From the NCBI GenBank assembly GCA_039640495.1, contig CP046864.1, positions 2,839,001 through 2,903,000 on the forward strand: a stretch of DNA of 64,000 bases, given 5' to 3'. Position 1 is the stretch's first letter. The number at the start of each line of letters is the position of its first letter. Made by a program: the position numbers and the translations under genes. Below, one piece after another: positions 53,889 through 63,914 of the stretch. This DNA comes from Rhodobacteraceae bacterium IMCC1335 (GTDB lineage: Bacteria; Pseudomonadota; Alphaproteobacteria; Rhodobacterales; Rhodobacteraceae). The notes under the pieces were generated by a model, which saw only the letters and a list, made by a program, of their open reading frames with translations, was not told the DNA's origin and searched no databases.

Positions 53889-53978
53889 CCGGGTTTTCCT
53901 TATTTTTCGACGCGCGCCGCGGGTTTAAACCGCGCAAACTGACCTATGGGTGGCAAAGCTTCAAGCGCGCCATTAAGA

Positions 53979-55154
53979 TTATTTTGACTTTAAGCGCTGC
54001 GCCGCCTGATCAAGCCGCCCGATTGCCAGCTCTATCTCATCATCCGTTATGTTTAGCGGAGGTAACAAACGGATCACATTATCCGCAGCAGGAACGGTGA
54101 TAACCAACGCCTCATAGCCTGCCGCGACCATATCTGTATTTGTACATTTACACTTTAATCCCAGCATCAAGCCTTCCCCGCGCAGGCTGTCAAATACATC
54201 CGGATGCGCCGCGATCAGCCCCCCTAATTTTTGTTTGAACAACGCTGACTTCCGGCGCACCTCAGCCAAAAAAGCCTCATCAGCAACGTTTGCCAAAACC
54301 GCGCATCCAACGGCACAGGCCAAAGGATTGCCGCCATAAGTTGAACCATGCGTGCCCGCGCCCATGCCCAAAGCCGCCGCTTCGCTGGCCAAAACAGCCC
54401 CCAAAGGAAACCCGCCACCAATGCCTTTTGCCACCATCATAATATCTGGGGTAACGCCCGCCCATTCATGGGCAAACAACTTACCACTGCGGCCAATACC
54501 ACATTGCACTTCGTCAAAAATTAACAACAGATTGTGGCGGTCGCAAAGCTCTCTCAGGCCTTTCAAACAGGCATCCGGAACAGGGCGAATACCGCCCTCA
54601 CCTTGAATTGGTTCAATCAAAATAGCCGCGGTTTTCGCCGTAATAGCGGCGTCAAGCGGAGCGTGATCGGCCCAATCAAGATGCACAAATCCCGGCAGAA
54701 GCGGGCCAAAGCCTTTGGTCATTTTTTCTGATCCCGCCGCGGCGATACCCGCCGAAGAGCGGCCATGAAAGGATCCCGAGAAGGTGATAATCTCAACGCG
54801 TTCCGACTGGCCTTTTTCGAACCAATATTTGCGCGCCATTTTAACCGCAAGCTCGCAGCTTTCGGTGCCCGAGTTCGTGAAAAACACCGTATCGGCGAAA
54901 CTCTGCGCCACAAGTTGATCCGCCAGCGCCGTTTGCTGGGGGATCTTATATAGGTTCGACACATGCCAAAGGTTTTGCGCTTGCGCGGTTAGGGCCGCAA
55001 CAAGGCTCGGATGCGCATGGCCCAGCGCATTCACGGCAATGCCCGCGCCCAAATCCAAAAATCGGCGGCCATCTTCTTCGATCAGCCAGGTGCCTTCGCC
55101 TTTGGTGAAACTTAAAGGGGCGCGCGCGTAAGTTGGTAAAATTGAGGGGATCAT
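53979..55154 (-). CDS. argD: Acetylornithine aminotransferase
   Basis: PLP-dependent aminotransferase of arginine synthesis (N-acetylglutamate semialdehyde to N-acetylornithine), possibly also lysine synthesis; 391 residues. The start of conserved sequence is YARAPLSFTKGEGTWLIEED, then FFTNSGTESCELAVKMARKY, IEPIQGEGGIRPVPDACLKG, LIFDEVQCGIGRSGKLFAHE and DIMMVAKGIGGGFPLGAVLA, with the Schiff-base Lys in VAKGIGGG. The ATG at 55154 (MIPSILPTY) is favoured; the frame extends to 55208. Upstream of argF. Confidence 0.96.
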   Translation of the reverse strand: MIPSILPTYARAPLSFTKGEGTWLIEEDGRRFLDLGAGIAVNALGHAHPSLVAALTAQAQNLWHVSNLYKIPQQTALADQLVAQSFADTVFFTNSGTESCELAVKMARKYWFEKGQSERVEIITFSGSFHGRSSAGIAAAGSEKMTKGFGPLLPGFVHLDWADHAPLDAAITAKTAAILIEPIQGEGGIRPVPDACLKGLRELCDRHNLLLIFDEVQCGIGRSGKLFAHEWAGVTPDIMMVAKGIGGGFPLGAVLASEAAALGMGAGTHGSTYGGNPLACAVGCAVLANVADEAFLAEVRRKSALFKQKLGGLIAAHPDVFDSLRGEGLMLGLKCKCTNTDMVAAGYEALVITVPAADNVIRLLPPLNITDDEIELAIGRLDQAAQRLKSK

Positions 55155-55333
55155 AACGGGATCTATCCTTGAAAAACAAAGTATCTGGAATGGCCTTAGG
55201 CCGGGCAAACCGCGTCGCGCGCGCAGGGGCCGCGAATAAAAAACAAAGAATTAGCCGCGTCGGAGCCGGCTTTTAAGCGCACGATATATCATAAAAACTA
55301 GAAAACAGAATTCGAGCAGTGGTGCAAGGTACA

Positions 55334-56005
55334 TTATGTCCTTGGTTTGATATTGGGGTTTTTGCCTTCATCTGGACGGGCCAATTCAAACGTCTTTTCA
55401 ATGATTGCATAATCCCGATACCCCAAACGCGTTAAGGGCTTAAATTTCGTGACATCAAACCGGCCATTTTCGATACAATCTTCCCGCATATGCACACCAA
55501 TCACTTCTCCAAACACGGCAAAATTAGCCGCGCCGGGAAGGTTAACAATTTGCGTCAGCTTACATTCTAACGCCGCAGGCGCCCCAGAAACCCGCGCGCA
55601 ATTTATAATGTTGCACGCGATCTGCTGCAGACCGGCTTGTTCATATTCATTGGTGTCATAGGGCAAAGTGGCAGCGCTTGCATTCATTTGCTCGATCATC
55701 GCATGTTCGACAATATTCACGCAAAAAACGCCTGTTTCCCGGATATTAGCAACGCTGTCTTTGGTGCCATTTTGATCCGGCTTTTCTCCCGTTGAGGCAA
55801 ACATCACCTGCGGTGGCACATAGGCCACGGCATTGAAAAACGAATAAGGGGCAAGGTTATTGCGCCCTTGGGCATCGCGGGTTGAAATCCAACCGATTGG
55901 CCGAGGCGTCACAATGGCATTAAAAGGGTTATAAGGCAGGCCATGGCCTTGTTCGGGTTCGTAAAATATAGCTTTCTCTCCTGTTTGATCCTGACTTATC
56001 GTCAT
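55334..56005 (-). CDS. Flavin reductase family (FMN-binding split barrel) protein
   Basis: A 223-residue protein of the flavin-reductase-like family. Texts are ITPRPIGWISTRDAQGRNN-like (IVTPRPIGWISTRDAQGRNN), LAPYSFFNAVAYVPPQVMFA and DSVANIRETGVFCVNIVEHA, typical of FMN-binding split barrels. It has the ATG at 56005 (MTISQDQTGEKAIFYEPEQG). The frame stays open to 56161, but that part overlaps the divergent GNAT gene and is not family-like. FMN reduction for an oxygenase is the family role; the partner is unknown. Confidence 0.85.
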   Translation of the reverse strand: MTISQDQTGEKAIFYEPEQGHGLPYNPFNAIVTPRPIGWISTRDAQGRNNLAPYSFFNAVAYVPPQVMFASTGEKPDQNGTKDSVANIRETGVFCVNIVEHAMIEQMNASAATLPYDTNEYEQAGLQQIACNIINCARVSGAPAALECKLTQIVNLPGAANFAVFGEVIGVHMREDCIENGRFDVTKFKPLTRLGYRDYAIIEKTFELARPDEGKNPNIKPRT

Positions 56006-56028
56006 GTTAAGCCCAATTCCAGCGCAAA

Positions 56029-56538
56029 GTGGAATATGAAGCCGTGCTTGATTTAACGCCAGAAACGCCCGCAGATTGGTGGGAGGTCGAAGCTCTGTTT
56101 GACCTATGCTTTGCGCCCGGCCGCGAAGCCTTGTCATCTTATCGCCTGCGCGATGATGCAAACCCAGTGGCGGCCTTATGCTTTTTGATCCGTGACGAAA
56201 CTGGCGCGCTTGGCGGGGCCATTCGATATTGGCCCGTCAGTATCGCCCAGCAACCGGCGCTGTTATTGGGCCCGGTGGCGGTGCATCCCACCCGCCAAGG
56301 CGAAGGATTGGGGGGCTTTTTGATCCGTGAAAGCCTAAAGATCGCGCAGGACATGGGTCACCAGCGGGTAATGCTGATCGGTGACGCGCCCTATTACGAA
56401 AGATTTGGATTTGTAAAGCTGCAAAATGTTCATATGCCGCCGCCCACCAATCCAAACCGGATCTTGGGCGTCTCGCTGTCCAAAAATGCATGGAACAAGA
56501 TCTCTGGGTCGGTCGAAAAACCCGGGTTTGCGCACTAA
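56029..56538 (+). CDS. GNAT-family N-acetyltransferase
   Basis: A 169-residue acetyltransferase. The N-terminal half reads WWEVEALFDLCFAPGREALS, then ALCFLIRDETGALGGAIRYW and LLLGPVAVHPTRQGEGLGGF, the GNAT motif A with the acetyl-CoA loop RQGEGLGGFL. Motif B is VMLIGDAPYYERFGF, the YYxxFGF text seen in YhbS-like GNATs. The start is GTG at 56029, 23 bases from the divergent flavin reductase start. Target unknown. Confidence 0.88.
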   Translation: MEYEAVLDLTPETPADWWEVEALFDLCFAPGREALSSYRLRDDANPVAALCFLIRDETGALGGAIRYWPVSIAQQPALLLGPVAVHPTRQGEGLGGFLIRESLKIAQDMGHQRVMLIGDAPYYERFGFVKLQNVHMPPPTNPNRILGVSLSKNAWNKISGSVEKPGFAH

Positions 56539-56646
56539 GATGCGCAGCCAAACAGCATACGGGTAAGGCGGGCGGTATATTTGCAAACAGTCATGCGTTG
56601 GTTTGAAGTGCTTTTCTAATCTTATATTTTGCTTTAGAGCGCGCAC

Positions 56647-57411
56647 ATGCCTCGTTACGCTTTCAAAATTGAATATCATGGCGCGCCTTTTTGTGGATGG
56701 CAGCGCCAAGCTGATCAGCCCTCGGTTCAAGAGGCGCTAGAAACAGCCCTACGAAAACTTGCCCCCGGGCTGCAGGAGGTGGCCGGTGCTGGGCGCACGG
56801 ATACGGGCGTTCACGCAATCGGTCAGGTTGCCCATTGCGATTTAGCCACCCGCTGGGATACTTTTCGGTTGAGCGAAGCGCTAAACTTTCACCTCAAACC
56901 ACAGCCGGTTTCGATCACCGCTTGCACCGAAGTGGCGGCTGATTGGCACGCACGATTTTCGGCCATCGGGCGCAAATATGTGTTCAAACTTCTCTCGCGG
57001 CGCGCGCCCGCCGTGCATAATGCGGGATTGGTGTGGCAAGTGCGCCATGACTTGCACTTAAAGCCCATGCAAGACGCCGCGCAGCATTTGATCGGCTTGC
57101 ATGATTTCACAACCTTCAGATCCAGCATGTGTCAGGCCCAAAGCCCGCTAAAAACCTTAGACCGGCTGCAGATTGAACAGATCGATTTACCCTTTGGATG
57201 CGAATTCCATTTCACCGTCGAGGCTCGCAGTTTTCTACACAATCAGGTGCGCAGCTTCATTGGCACGTTAGAGCGCGTTGGCGCAGGCGCTTGGTCACCC
57301 GATCAGGTCAAGCAAGCGCTTGAAGCGCGATCGCGCGCCGCCTGCGGTCCTGTCAGCCCGCCTCAGGGGTTGTATTTACACTCGGTAAAATACCCACAAA
57401 ATCCTTTTTAA
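56647..57411 (+). CDS. truA: tRNA pseudouridine(38-40) synthase
   Basis: RNA-modifying enzyme making pseudouridine at positions 38, 39 and 40 of the anticodon arm; 254 residues. The N-terminal text [20 protein letters not shown], the catalytic Asp in [39 protein letters not shown] and [17 protein letters not shown] match TruA closely. Converges with the Nudix gene with a four-base overlap at the stops. Confidence 0.96.
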   Translation: MPRYAFKIEYHGAPFCGWQRQADQPSVQEALETALRKLAPGLQEVAGAGRTDTGVHAIGQVAHCDLATRWDTFRLSEALNFHLKPQPVSITACTEVAADWHARFSAIGRKYVFKLLSRRAPAVHNAGLVWQVRHDLHLKPMQDAAQHLIGLHDFTTFRSSMCQAQSPLKTLDRLQIEQIDLPFGCEFHFTVEARSFLHNQVRSFIGTLERVGAGAWSPDQVKQALEARSRAACGPVSPPQGLYLHSVKYPQNPF

Positions 57412-57863
57412 TTCCCGACATTGCCTTCATCGCTTTCGATCTGCGCCAAAAGTAATCGCTTTAAACTTTGCTCATCCACCATTTTGGCAGCTTTTTTCAA
57501 CGATACCCATTTGCGTTGCCGTTGTTTTTTCTCGGGATAGCGCTTTGCTAATGTACAAGAAGCAATTCGATAAACATTGACCTCAAGGGGCACTTCCTGC
57601 GCGCCGCGCAAGCGTTTGACGTAGTGATAAGAGCCGATCAACGCAGGGGATGTTGGATCTGCTATAACCCCAGCCTCTTCCCAGGCTTCCATCAAAGCAA
57701 CTTCGGCCTCGGTTTTATTCTCTTCCAGCCAGCCCTTTGGCAGAATCCAACGTTTGGTTTTTCGACTGGTAATCATCAAGACGGATAATTTGCCTTTGCG
57801 GTGCTTCAAACATAAAGCCGCCACTTGCTGCGGCCGATACGCCTTGTTTTCAGAATTGTTCAT
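57408..57863 (-). CDS. Nudix hydrolase
   Basis: A 151-residue Nudix-fold hydrolase. The Nudix box appears as [20 protein letters not shown] followed by EAGVIADPT. The E-x-x-E-E metal ligands are present, but the box Arg (normally R-E-x-x-E-E) is Met, giving [10 protein letters not shown]-terminal text [20 protein letters not shown] and [10 protein letters not shown] follow the usual strand order. Substrate unknown; proteins like this often remove pyrophosphate from nucleoside or inositol derivatives. Alone between truA and hrpB. Confidence 0.88.
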   Translation of the reverse strand: MNNSENKAYRPQQVAALCLKHRKGKLSVLMITSRKTKRWILPKGWLEENKTEAEVALMEAWEEAGVIADPTSPALIGSYHYVKRLRGAQEVPLEVNVYRIASCTLAKRYPEKKQRQRKWVSLKKAAKMVDEQSLKRLLLAQIESDEGNVGN

Positions 57864-58007
57864 AACGGCGACGATAGGCTTTTCCGCGTGATGTTTAAAG
57901 ACGGCTTAGATCGCTGAATCAGTCTTTCTTATATCCCCTATTTTACAGAGGCTAGTTCAAGCCGCGTGCGCAAGCCGCCATAATCTGGGCTCTGCCTCGG
58001 TTTAGCG

Positions 58008-60470
58008 CTATTTCGCCGGCCGCTTTTTATGCAGGCTCGGCAGGGCTTGCGCCGGGTTTTCAGGCCAAGGATGCTTGGGATAGCGCCCACGCATATCTTT
58101 GCGCACGTCTAGATAACTGCTGCGCCAAAACCCGGGCAGATCCATTGTGGTTTGTAAAGGCCGCCCAGCGGGAGAAAGCAACGTGATTTTAAGCGGGTTT
58201 CCCGCGATATTAGGATGGCTGGTTTGCCCAAACATTTCCTGCAACCGCACCGCAATTTCAGGCACTCCTGAGCTGTAATCAATCGCCAGTTTACGCTCAA
58301 GCGGAGTCACGAAATGCGCGGGCACCAAGCGATCAAGCTCTGCCGTTTGCTCCCATGAAAGCTGGGTTTGCAAAGCTGGAAGGATGTCAAAGTTTTTCCA
58401 GCTTTCGGCATTTTTAATCTTGCCAAGATATGGCAGCAACCAACTCTCCAAGCTTTCCATCAGCGCCGCGTCTGAAAAATCTGGCATGTTGCGCCCCACC
58501 AAGCTCACGCGGCTGATAAAGCGCCGCGCCGCGGGCGTATATTCAAGCCCAATCTCGCGCACTCCCTCTAACATAGCCCGCGCAATATCCAGTTCGGGCG
58601 CATCGTTCCAAATCTGTTCGGTAAGCGCAAGCGCACCAAAATATTCAATTTTGCGTGCCACAACACGCGCCTCGCGCTTAGACCACAAACAGCTTTCTTT
58701 CCACCCGATTTGATCGGCAAAGAGGCTGCGCAACTCGGCTTCTGAGAGCGCAATGGCTGCGCGAATTTTAGCTTCTTTTGGATTGCCATCTAAATCTGCA
58801 GCAACCAATAGACGCTGTGAACTTAAAGGGTCTTCTGCATTTAAAATTGCCCCTTTGCCACCTGATAGCAAAAATCGAGGCGCGCCGCCTTTGCGCCGCA
58901 ACCCGATCCGGTCTGGATAGGCAAGCGCGATCATCTGAGCATCGCTTAGCGGCTCTGCCTTACGCCCAATTTGCTTTTGTAGGCGCTTGGTTTCAGCTTT
59001 GATACTGCTTAAGGTTTGCATCTTTACATCATAGGGCCTGTTTTGCTTAAATTTAGCAAGATCACGCAAGGCTTCGAGGCGAAGGCTAATATCGCTTGGC
59101 GCGTCGCGGCTTAGGGGATCCTTTTCGGCAAGCAAACTGGCGATTGGTGCAGCCGCATTGCCTGCTTTGCACATCATATGGGCGGCACGCGGATGCATTG
59201 GCAAACGCGCCATCTCCTTACCATGGGCGGTCAGACGCTTGGAAGGCGTTAAGGCACCAAGCATCATTAACAGCTCCTGCGCTTCAGCAAACGCCTTCGG
59301 GTTGGGCTGTGTCAGTAAAGGCAAGTCACCCGGGTTGGCGCCCCATATGGCCAGCTCAATCGCAAGAGGCGCCAGATCTGCTGAACTTATCTCAGGCGGG
59401 GAAAAGCCGGCCATAGCGCCCTCTTCCGCTTTTGACCACAATTTGTAACACCATCCGCTGTCAAGGCGCCCAGCGCGGCCCTGGCGCTGCGTGGCTTCGG
59501 CCTTGCTGGCCCGCTGCGTAATCAAGCGGGACATGCCCGAACCCGGATCATATTGAGCGCGCCGGGCCAAGCCTCCATCAATGACGACGCGAATGCCCTC
59601 GATCGTGAGAGAGGTTTCCGCAATCGCCGTTGCCAATATGATTTTTCGCGTGTCCATGGCCGGCGTCAGCGCTGCTTTCTGATCTTCAAACCGCATCGCG
59701 CCAAATAAAGTTTCCACTGTGCAACTGCTGGGCAAATTGGACTTTAACAAAGCAGCGGTTTTTTGAATTTCACGCTCACCTGGCAAGAACACCAAAACCG
59801 CACCGCTGGTCTGCGGCAGCGCTTGCAAGACCAAATCGCAGATTGCGGTTTCAAATTTAATTGATTTTGGAAGCGGTCGGTCCAGCCAAATGGGCGCCAC
59901 TGGAAAACTACGCCCCTCGGCTGCGATCACGGGGGGATGCTGCATCAACGTGACCAGCGGCGCGACATCCAATGTAGCCGACATCACAAGAATACGCAGA
60001 TCTTCGCGAAACGCATTAGCCGCTTCCAAACACAGGGCCAAACCAAGATCCGCATTCAAAGACCGTTCGTGAAACTCATCAAAAATAACGGCCCCGATGC
60101 CCGTTAATTCAGGATCACTTTGCAACATTCGGGTCAGAATACCCTCGGTCACCACCTCGATACGCGTCCGGGTCGAGGTTTTTTGCTGGCCGCGCATACG
60201 ATACCCCACCGTATCGCCAACCGCCTCATTCAGGCTTTGGGCCATGCGTTCCGCAGCGGCGCGGGCTGCCAGACGGCGGGGTTCCAACACAATAATCCGG
60301 CCTTTAATTTTGCCCGCTGCCAACAAGGCCAGCGGCACTATGGTGGTTTTACCAGCCCCGGGCGGCGCGGTTAAGATCAGTTTAGAGCTGCGTTCGATTG
60401 CTCCAAGAAGCTCTGGGATCACTTTTGTGATCGGCAAAGCGGGATCCGGGCTGAATTTAACGACGCTCAA
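58008..60470 (-). CDS. hrpB: ATP-dependent helicase HrpB
   Basis: DExH-box RNA helicase of 820 residues. Walker A is LTAPPGAGKTTIVPLALLAA, motif II is VIFDEFHERSLNADLGLALC (the DEFH text), motif III SATLD, motif V ATAIAETSLTIEGIRVVIDG and motif VI QRQGRAGRLDSG. The C-terminal HrpB-specific domain follows after residue 490 (IAALAYPDRIGLRRKGGAPR and further). A TTG start at 60470, overlapping the DUF3108 stop by 14 bases, gives a family-like N-terminus; the frame is open to 60530. Its cellular role in this group is unsettled. Confidence 0.92.
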   Translation of the reverse strand: MSVVKFSPDPALPITKVIPELLGAIERSSKLILTAPPGAGKTTIVPLALLAAGKIKGRIIVLEPRRLAARAAAERMAQSLNEAVGDTVGYRMRGQQKTSTRTRIEVVTEGILTRMLQSDPELTGIGAVIFDEFHERSLNADLGLALCLEAANAFREDLRILVMSATLDVAPLVTLMQHPPVIAAEGRSFPVAPIWLDRPLPKSIKFETAICDLVLQALPQTSGAVLVFLPGEREIQKTAALLKSNLPSSCTVETLFGAMRFEDQKAALTPAMDTRKIILATAIAETSLTIEGIRVVIDGGLARRAQYDPGSGMSRLITQRASKAEATQRQGRAGRLDSGWCYKLWSKAEEGAMAGFSPPEISSADLAPLAIELAIWGANPGDLPLLTQPNPKAFAEAQELLMMLGALTPSKRLTAHGKEMARLPMHPRAAHMMCKAGNAAAPIASLLAEKDPLSRDAPSDISLRLEALRDLAKFKQNRPYDVKMQTLSSIKAETKRLQKQIGRKAEPLSDAQMIALAYPDRIGLRRKGGAPRFLLSGGKGAILNAEDPLSSQRLLVAADLDGNPKEAKIRAAIALSEAELRSLFADQIGWKESCLWSKREARVVARKIEYFGALALTEQIWNDAPELDIARAMLEGVREIGLEYTPAARRFISRVSLVGRNMPDFSDAALMESLESWLLPYLGKIKNAESWKNFDILPALQTQLSWEQTAELDRLVPAHFVTPLERKLAIDYSSGVPEIAVRLQEMFGQTSHPNIAGNPLKITLLSPAGRPLQTTMDLPGFWRSSYLDVRKDMRGRYPKHPWPENPAQALPSLHKKRPAK

Positions 60471-61188
60471 AGGTCGCCGTTCCACGCAATGTGCTGAAGC
60501 TGAATTTTGCAACCCTATAGCCAGCGTCAACAGGGTGGTAATTTATGTAAAAAGGGAATGTGATTCCATCCGACAGTTCCTGTTTGGAAAATCCGCCGAG
60601 ACGCGTATAAATCCCTTGGCAGGCCACCCCCCCCTTATCAAGCTTTGTGGGCCCCGATAAGGAGAGCGAAACCCGTCTTTCCCCATCAAATACCGGCAAA
60701 TCGGTTTTACACAGCTGAGAGCTCACTGCGTCATCAAGCAAGGCAAGCAGCGCCGAAAGCGGATCAAGCGTGCCTTTTTGATCGGCGGGTTTCAGCCAGT
60801 ATTTTTTCCGCTCTCCAGCTGTCAAAAGCGTCGGGCGTTGATTTTTATAGCGCATTTCTTTGTTTGTTATACGCCTTCCTGTATTGGATGTTTCCACGTA
60901 ATTTTTTGGAAAATACCGGCTTTTCAAGCGCTGTCCCGTTACTTTTGCCTGAAATAAGTAAGGGGCAAGCAACGCCACCAAACCAATTGTTTCCAACACC
61001 GCCTCTGCCGAATAAGCTGTGCCTTTCACGCTTTTGTGATAGCGAAGTTCACCGGCCTTGATGCCTAAAATAAACACGTCAAAGTGATGTGCTTCTTCGC
61101 GCTCACCCGGCTTTAACGTTGCAGAAAAACTTGGCATCGCGAAAAAAACGTAAAGAAAAAAGGCCACCAGCGTTTTAAAAAAATGCAT
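60457..61188 (-). CDS. DUF3108 domain protein, secreted
   Basis: A 243-residue protein with an N-terminal signal-like helix (FFKTLVAFFLYVFFAMPSFS). The mature part has AHHFDVFILGIKAGELRYHK and the DUF3108 strand pattern with VGLVALLAPYLFQAKVTGQR and YRVAKFSFSTLRGTATFERR at the end. Periplasmic beta-rich protein of unknown function. Its 3' end overlaps the start of hrpB, so the two are probably co-expressed. Confidence 0.8.
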   Translation of the reverse strand: MHFFKTLVAFFLYVFFAMPSFSATLKPGEREEAHHFDVFILGIKAGELRYHKSVKGTAYSAEAVLETIGLVALLAPYLFQAKVTGQRLKSRYFPKNYVETSNTGRRITNKEMRYKNQRPTLLTAGERKKYWLKPADQKGTLDPLSALLALLDDAVSSQLCKTDLPVFDGERRVSLSLSGPTKLDKGGVACQGIYTRLGGFSKQELSDGITFPFYINYHPVDAGYRVAKFSFSTLRGTATFERR

Positions 61189-61291
61189 TTTTAGAAAGGC
61201 TCCGCTGGACTTTTCTTTCGAGTTCGCGTCAAAACCATACTGCCTAAGCCGTGAAACACCAACCCCTGCTCGTAGAAAGTTAAAGCCCTCA

Positions 61292-62275
61292 ATGACCGAT
61301 ATCGATCAGCTAGCGCATCAAATCCTTCAGCAGGATCGCCGCGCTCTGGCCCGCGGGATTACACTGGTTGAAAGCCAGCGCAGCGATCACCGCGAGCAAT
61401 CGATTGCTTTGATGCAAATACTGCAAGAACATCCCAAACGCGCCCTGCGTATTGGGCTATCAGGCACACCAGGCGTGGGTAAATCGACCTTCATAGAAGC
61501 GTTGGGCAGCTTGCTCACTGCACGCGGTTCAAAAGTGGCGGTGCTGGCAGTTGATCCAAGCTCGCTACGTTCAGGTGGCTCGATTTTGGGAGATAAAACC
61601 AGAATGGATCGATTGTCGCGCGATCCAATGGCCTTTATCCGCCCCTCTCCAAGCCAATCTCATTTAGGGGGAGTCACGCGGCGCAGCCGTGATGCTGTGG
61701 CGCTCTGCGAGGCTGCGGGGTTTGACGTTGTGTTCATTGAAACCGTTGGCGTGGGACAATCGGAAACGATTGTGTCGGAAATGTCAGATATTTTTTTGCT
61801 GCTTTTGGCCCCGGCAGGTGGTGATGAATTACAGGGCGTAAAACGTGGCATCATGGAAATGGCCGATATTATTTTGGTGAATAAAGCCGATGGCGAGCTG
61901 AGCACAGCGGCAAATCGCACCTGCGCGGATTATTCCAGCGCCTTGCGGTTGCTGCGCAAGCGCGCGCAAGATCCATCAAACTTTCCGATAGCGATGACCG
62001 TATCCGCCTTAACGCTTGTCGGGCTAGAAGCGGCTTGGCAGGCGGTGCTTGAGCTGACGGATTGGCGCAAAGCCAATGGTCATTTTGAAGGCCGGCGTGC
62101 CCAACAGGCCCGATTTTGGTTTGAAGAAGACGTCAAGCAAGGCGCCTTAGACGTTTTGAACCGACAGGAAATTAGAAATGAACTCGAGCGTCTGGGCCTG
62201 CAAGTTGAAGCCGGGGGGCTTTCCCCCGCGCGCGCGGCGGAACGGGTTTTGAAACGCCTGAGCCAACTAAAGTGA
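61292..62275 (+). CDS. meaB: Methylmalonyl-CoA mutase-associated GTPase MeaB
   Basis: Cytosolic G3E GTPase of 327 residues that protects and reloads the B12 cofactor of methylmalonyl-CoA or related mutases. Walker A is IGLSGTPGVGKSTFIEALGS, then VAVLAVDPSSLRSGGSILGD, DVVFIETVGVGQSETIVSEM (switch region), LLLLAPAGGDELQGVKRGIM and the guanine motif LVNKADGEL. The mutase itself is not in the window. Divergent from the DUF3108 gene and isolated from rpmB by a gap of about 230 bases. Confidence 0.94.
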   Translation: MTDIDQLAHQILQQDRRALARGITLVESQRSDHREQSIALMQILQEHPKRALRIGLSGTPGVGKSTFIEALGSLLTARGSKVAVLAVDPSSLRSGGSILGDKTRMDRLSRDPMAFIRPSPSQSHLGGVTRRSRDAVALCEAAGFDVVFIETVGVGQSETIVSEMSDIFLLLLAPAGGDELQGVKRGIMEMADIILVNKADGELSTAANRTCADYSSALRLLRKRAQDPSNFPIAMTVSALTLVGLEAAWQAVLELTDWRKANGHFEGRRAQQARFWFEEDVKQGALDVLNRQEIRNELERLGLQVEAGGLSPARAAERVLKRLSQLK

Positions 62276-62507
62276 TTCGAATGATTGGGCGCTTATAAAC
62301 CGCGGCGATCCTGCCTTGGCCCTTGCAGGTCGAATTTTAGGGCGGTTTTCAAACCCACCCGGCGTTTTCAAGGCGTCAGGCGCTTGACGCGCCCGTTCAA
62401 TGCCCCTAAGACCGCATTTCAAGTTTTGGGCCTGCCTTTGGCATGCTGCCCTTCAGTGGTAGAATTGGCGCAAACTGCGCATTAAGCAAAAGCAAGAGGA
62501 TTGAGAG

Positions 62508-62798
62508 ATGGCACGTCGTTGCGAGTTCACAGGAAAAGGCCCGATGTCTGGTAACAATGTCAGCCATGCCAATAACAAAACCAAGCGTCGTTTTTTGCCA
62601 AATCTGAACGACGTGACCTTGCAATCTGAAGTTTTAAATCGTGGTTTTAAGTTCCGCATTTCAGCGGCCGCATTGCGCTCAGTTGATCATCGTGGTGGCT
62701 TGGACCAATTCTTGGCAAAAGCCAAAGATGACGAATTGTCAACAAACGCGTTGAAATTGAAAAAAGAGATCGCCAAAGCCCAGACGGCCTCGGCGTAG
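62508..62798 (+). CDS. rpmB: 50S ribosomal protein L28
   Basis: Ribosomal protein of the large subunit, 96 residues. The text [40 protein letters not shown] and [20 protein letters not shown] is unmistakable L28. The ATG at 62508 has AAGAGGATTGAGAG upstream. Slightly longer than the 77-residue E. coli form, with the alphaproteobacterial C-terminal helix. Confidence 0.98.
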   Translation: MARRCEFTGKGPMSGNNVSHANNKTKRRFLPNLNDVTLQSEVLNRGFKFRISAAALRSVDHRGGLDQFLAKAKDDELSTNALKLKKEIAKAQTASA

Positions 62799-62870
62799 CC
62801 CCAACGCAGCGTAGCGGCTGGATTTTAGACAAAACCAGCGAATATGCCCCTGAACGATAAGGCTGGCCTG

Positions 62871-63260
62871 ATGAAAAACCTGCCTCATCGTTTGAAAAAA
62901 CATTGCGGGGCATTTTTTCTTTTTAGTCTACTGGTCGCGGGGCTATTACCGCTCGGGCAGGTATCTGCGCGTAGCGTTTTGATGCAAGATACCGCCGGTC
63001 ACCTGGTAATTTGCAGCGGAGACGCGTCCGTTGTTATTGCAGTAGATTCCCATGGCGCACCGATTTCAGATGAAACTTCCTGCCCAGAGTGTTCTTGCCT
63101 TAATCCCATAGATGCAGACATCAACCGCGGCGTTGTCTTGAAAACGTCTACCGCCTCGCGGGCCGCAGAGGCCTTAAGACGGCAAGATGCTTATCAAAAA
63201 TCCATTTATTCCATCCAGCTGCGCGGCCCACCCTCTCAGGTCAAATCCACATATTCATAA
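62871..63260 (+). CDS. DUF2946-like exported protein
   Basis: A 129-residue protein, start ATG at 62871. Residues 1-30 form a signal or anchor (FFLFSLLVAGLLPLGQVSAR). The mature part reads HLVICSGDASVVIAVDSHGA and ETSCPECSCLNPIDAD, with a C-x2-C-x-C cluster, and the end IQLRGPPSQVK, the LRGPP text of DUF2946 proteins. The Cys cluster suggests metal binding. The PCuAC copper chaperone follows after 28 bases, consistent with a small copper-handling unit. Confidence 0.7.
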   Translation: MKNLPHRLKKHCGAFFLFSLLVAGLLPLGQVSARSVLMQDTAGHLVICSGDASVVIAVDSHGAPISDETSCPECSCLNPIDADINRGVVLKTSTASRAAEALRRQDAYQKSIYSIQLRGPPSQVKSTYS

Positions 63261-63288
63261 ATTTTGACCGAACCAAGAGAGAGCCAAA

Positions 63289-63747
63289 ATGACCCATTTA
63301 AGATCCTTTTTTGTAGCTATAATCCTCTGTGGCCTACCAGCGCTTCTATCCGCCGATACGATTATCATCAAAGATGCTTACGCGTATCGCGCGACCCCCT
63401 CGTCAAAAGCGGGCGGTATTTTCATGATGATCCATAATCACGGCACAGCCGATGATCGGCTCGTCAGTGTTGCGTCAACTGCAGCACGGAAAGCCGAATT
63501 ACACACCCATATAGGATCTGCCGATGGGGTGATGAAAATGCGACCCGTCCTCGACGGGTTTGCGATTGAAGCAGGTAAAATGGCCATGCTCAAACGTGGT
63601 GCGGATCACATCATGCTGATGGGGTTGCGCAGCAGTTGGCATCAGGGTGATCTGATTTCTATCGTTTTAACTTTTGAGAAGGCCGGTGAAATGACGCTTG
63701 ACGTCCCGGTTGACTTAAACCGGGCTGACGCAGCGCATTCCCACTAA
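63289..63747 (+). CDS. Copper chaperone PCu(A)C family protein
   Basis: A 152-residue periplasmic protein with signal peptide (SFFVAIILCGLPALLSADTI). The copper motif H-M-x10-M-x21-H-x-M is recognisable: HTHIGSADGVMKMRPVLDG (His and Met ligands) and then GADHIMLMGL. Family members carry Cu(I) to the CuA site of cytochrome c oxidase. It follows the DUF2946-like gene, giving a copper-related pair. The first motif has HTH in place of HxM, so the exact ligand set differs slightly. Confidence 0.88.
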   Translation: MTHLRSFFVAIILCGLPALLSADTIIIKDAYAYRATPSSKAGGIFMMIHNHGTADDRLVSVASTAARKAELHTHIGSADGVMKMRPVLDGFAIEAGKMAMLKRGADHIMLMGLRSSWHQGDLISIVLTFEKAGEMTLDVPVDLNRADAAHSH

Positions 63748-63914
63748 AGGTACCAATCATTGGTTTGACAAAGCGGGAACCAAAGCAAAAACGCATCGCT
63801 GCCGCTTTTCAATATCGCAGCTCTTTATAGAGAGGCTTTATTGGGCAGTTATTTTTCTGCGCTTGGTGATCCAATTTAGGTCAGCAAGCGTATTGATATC
63901 AAGCAGGAGAAAAA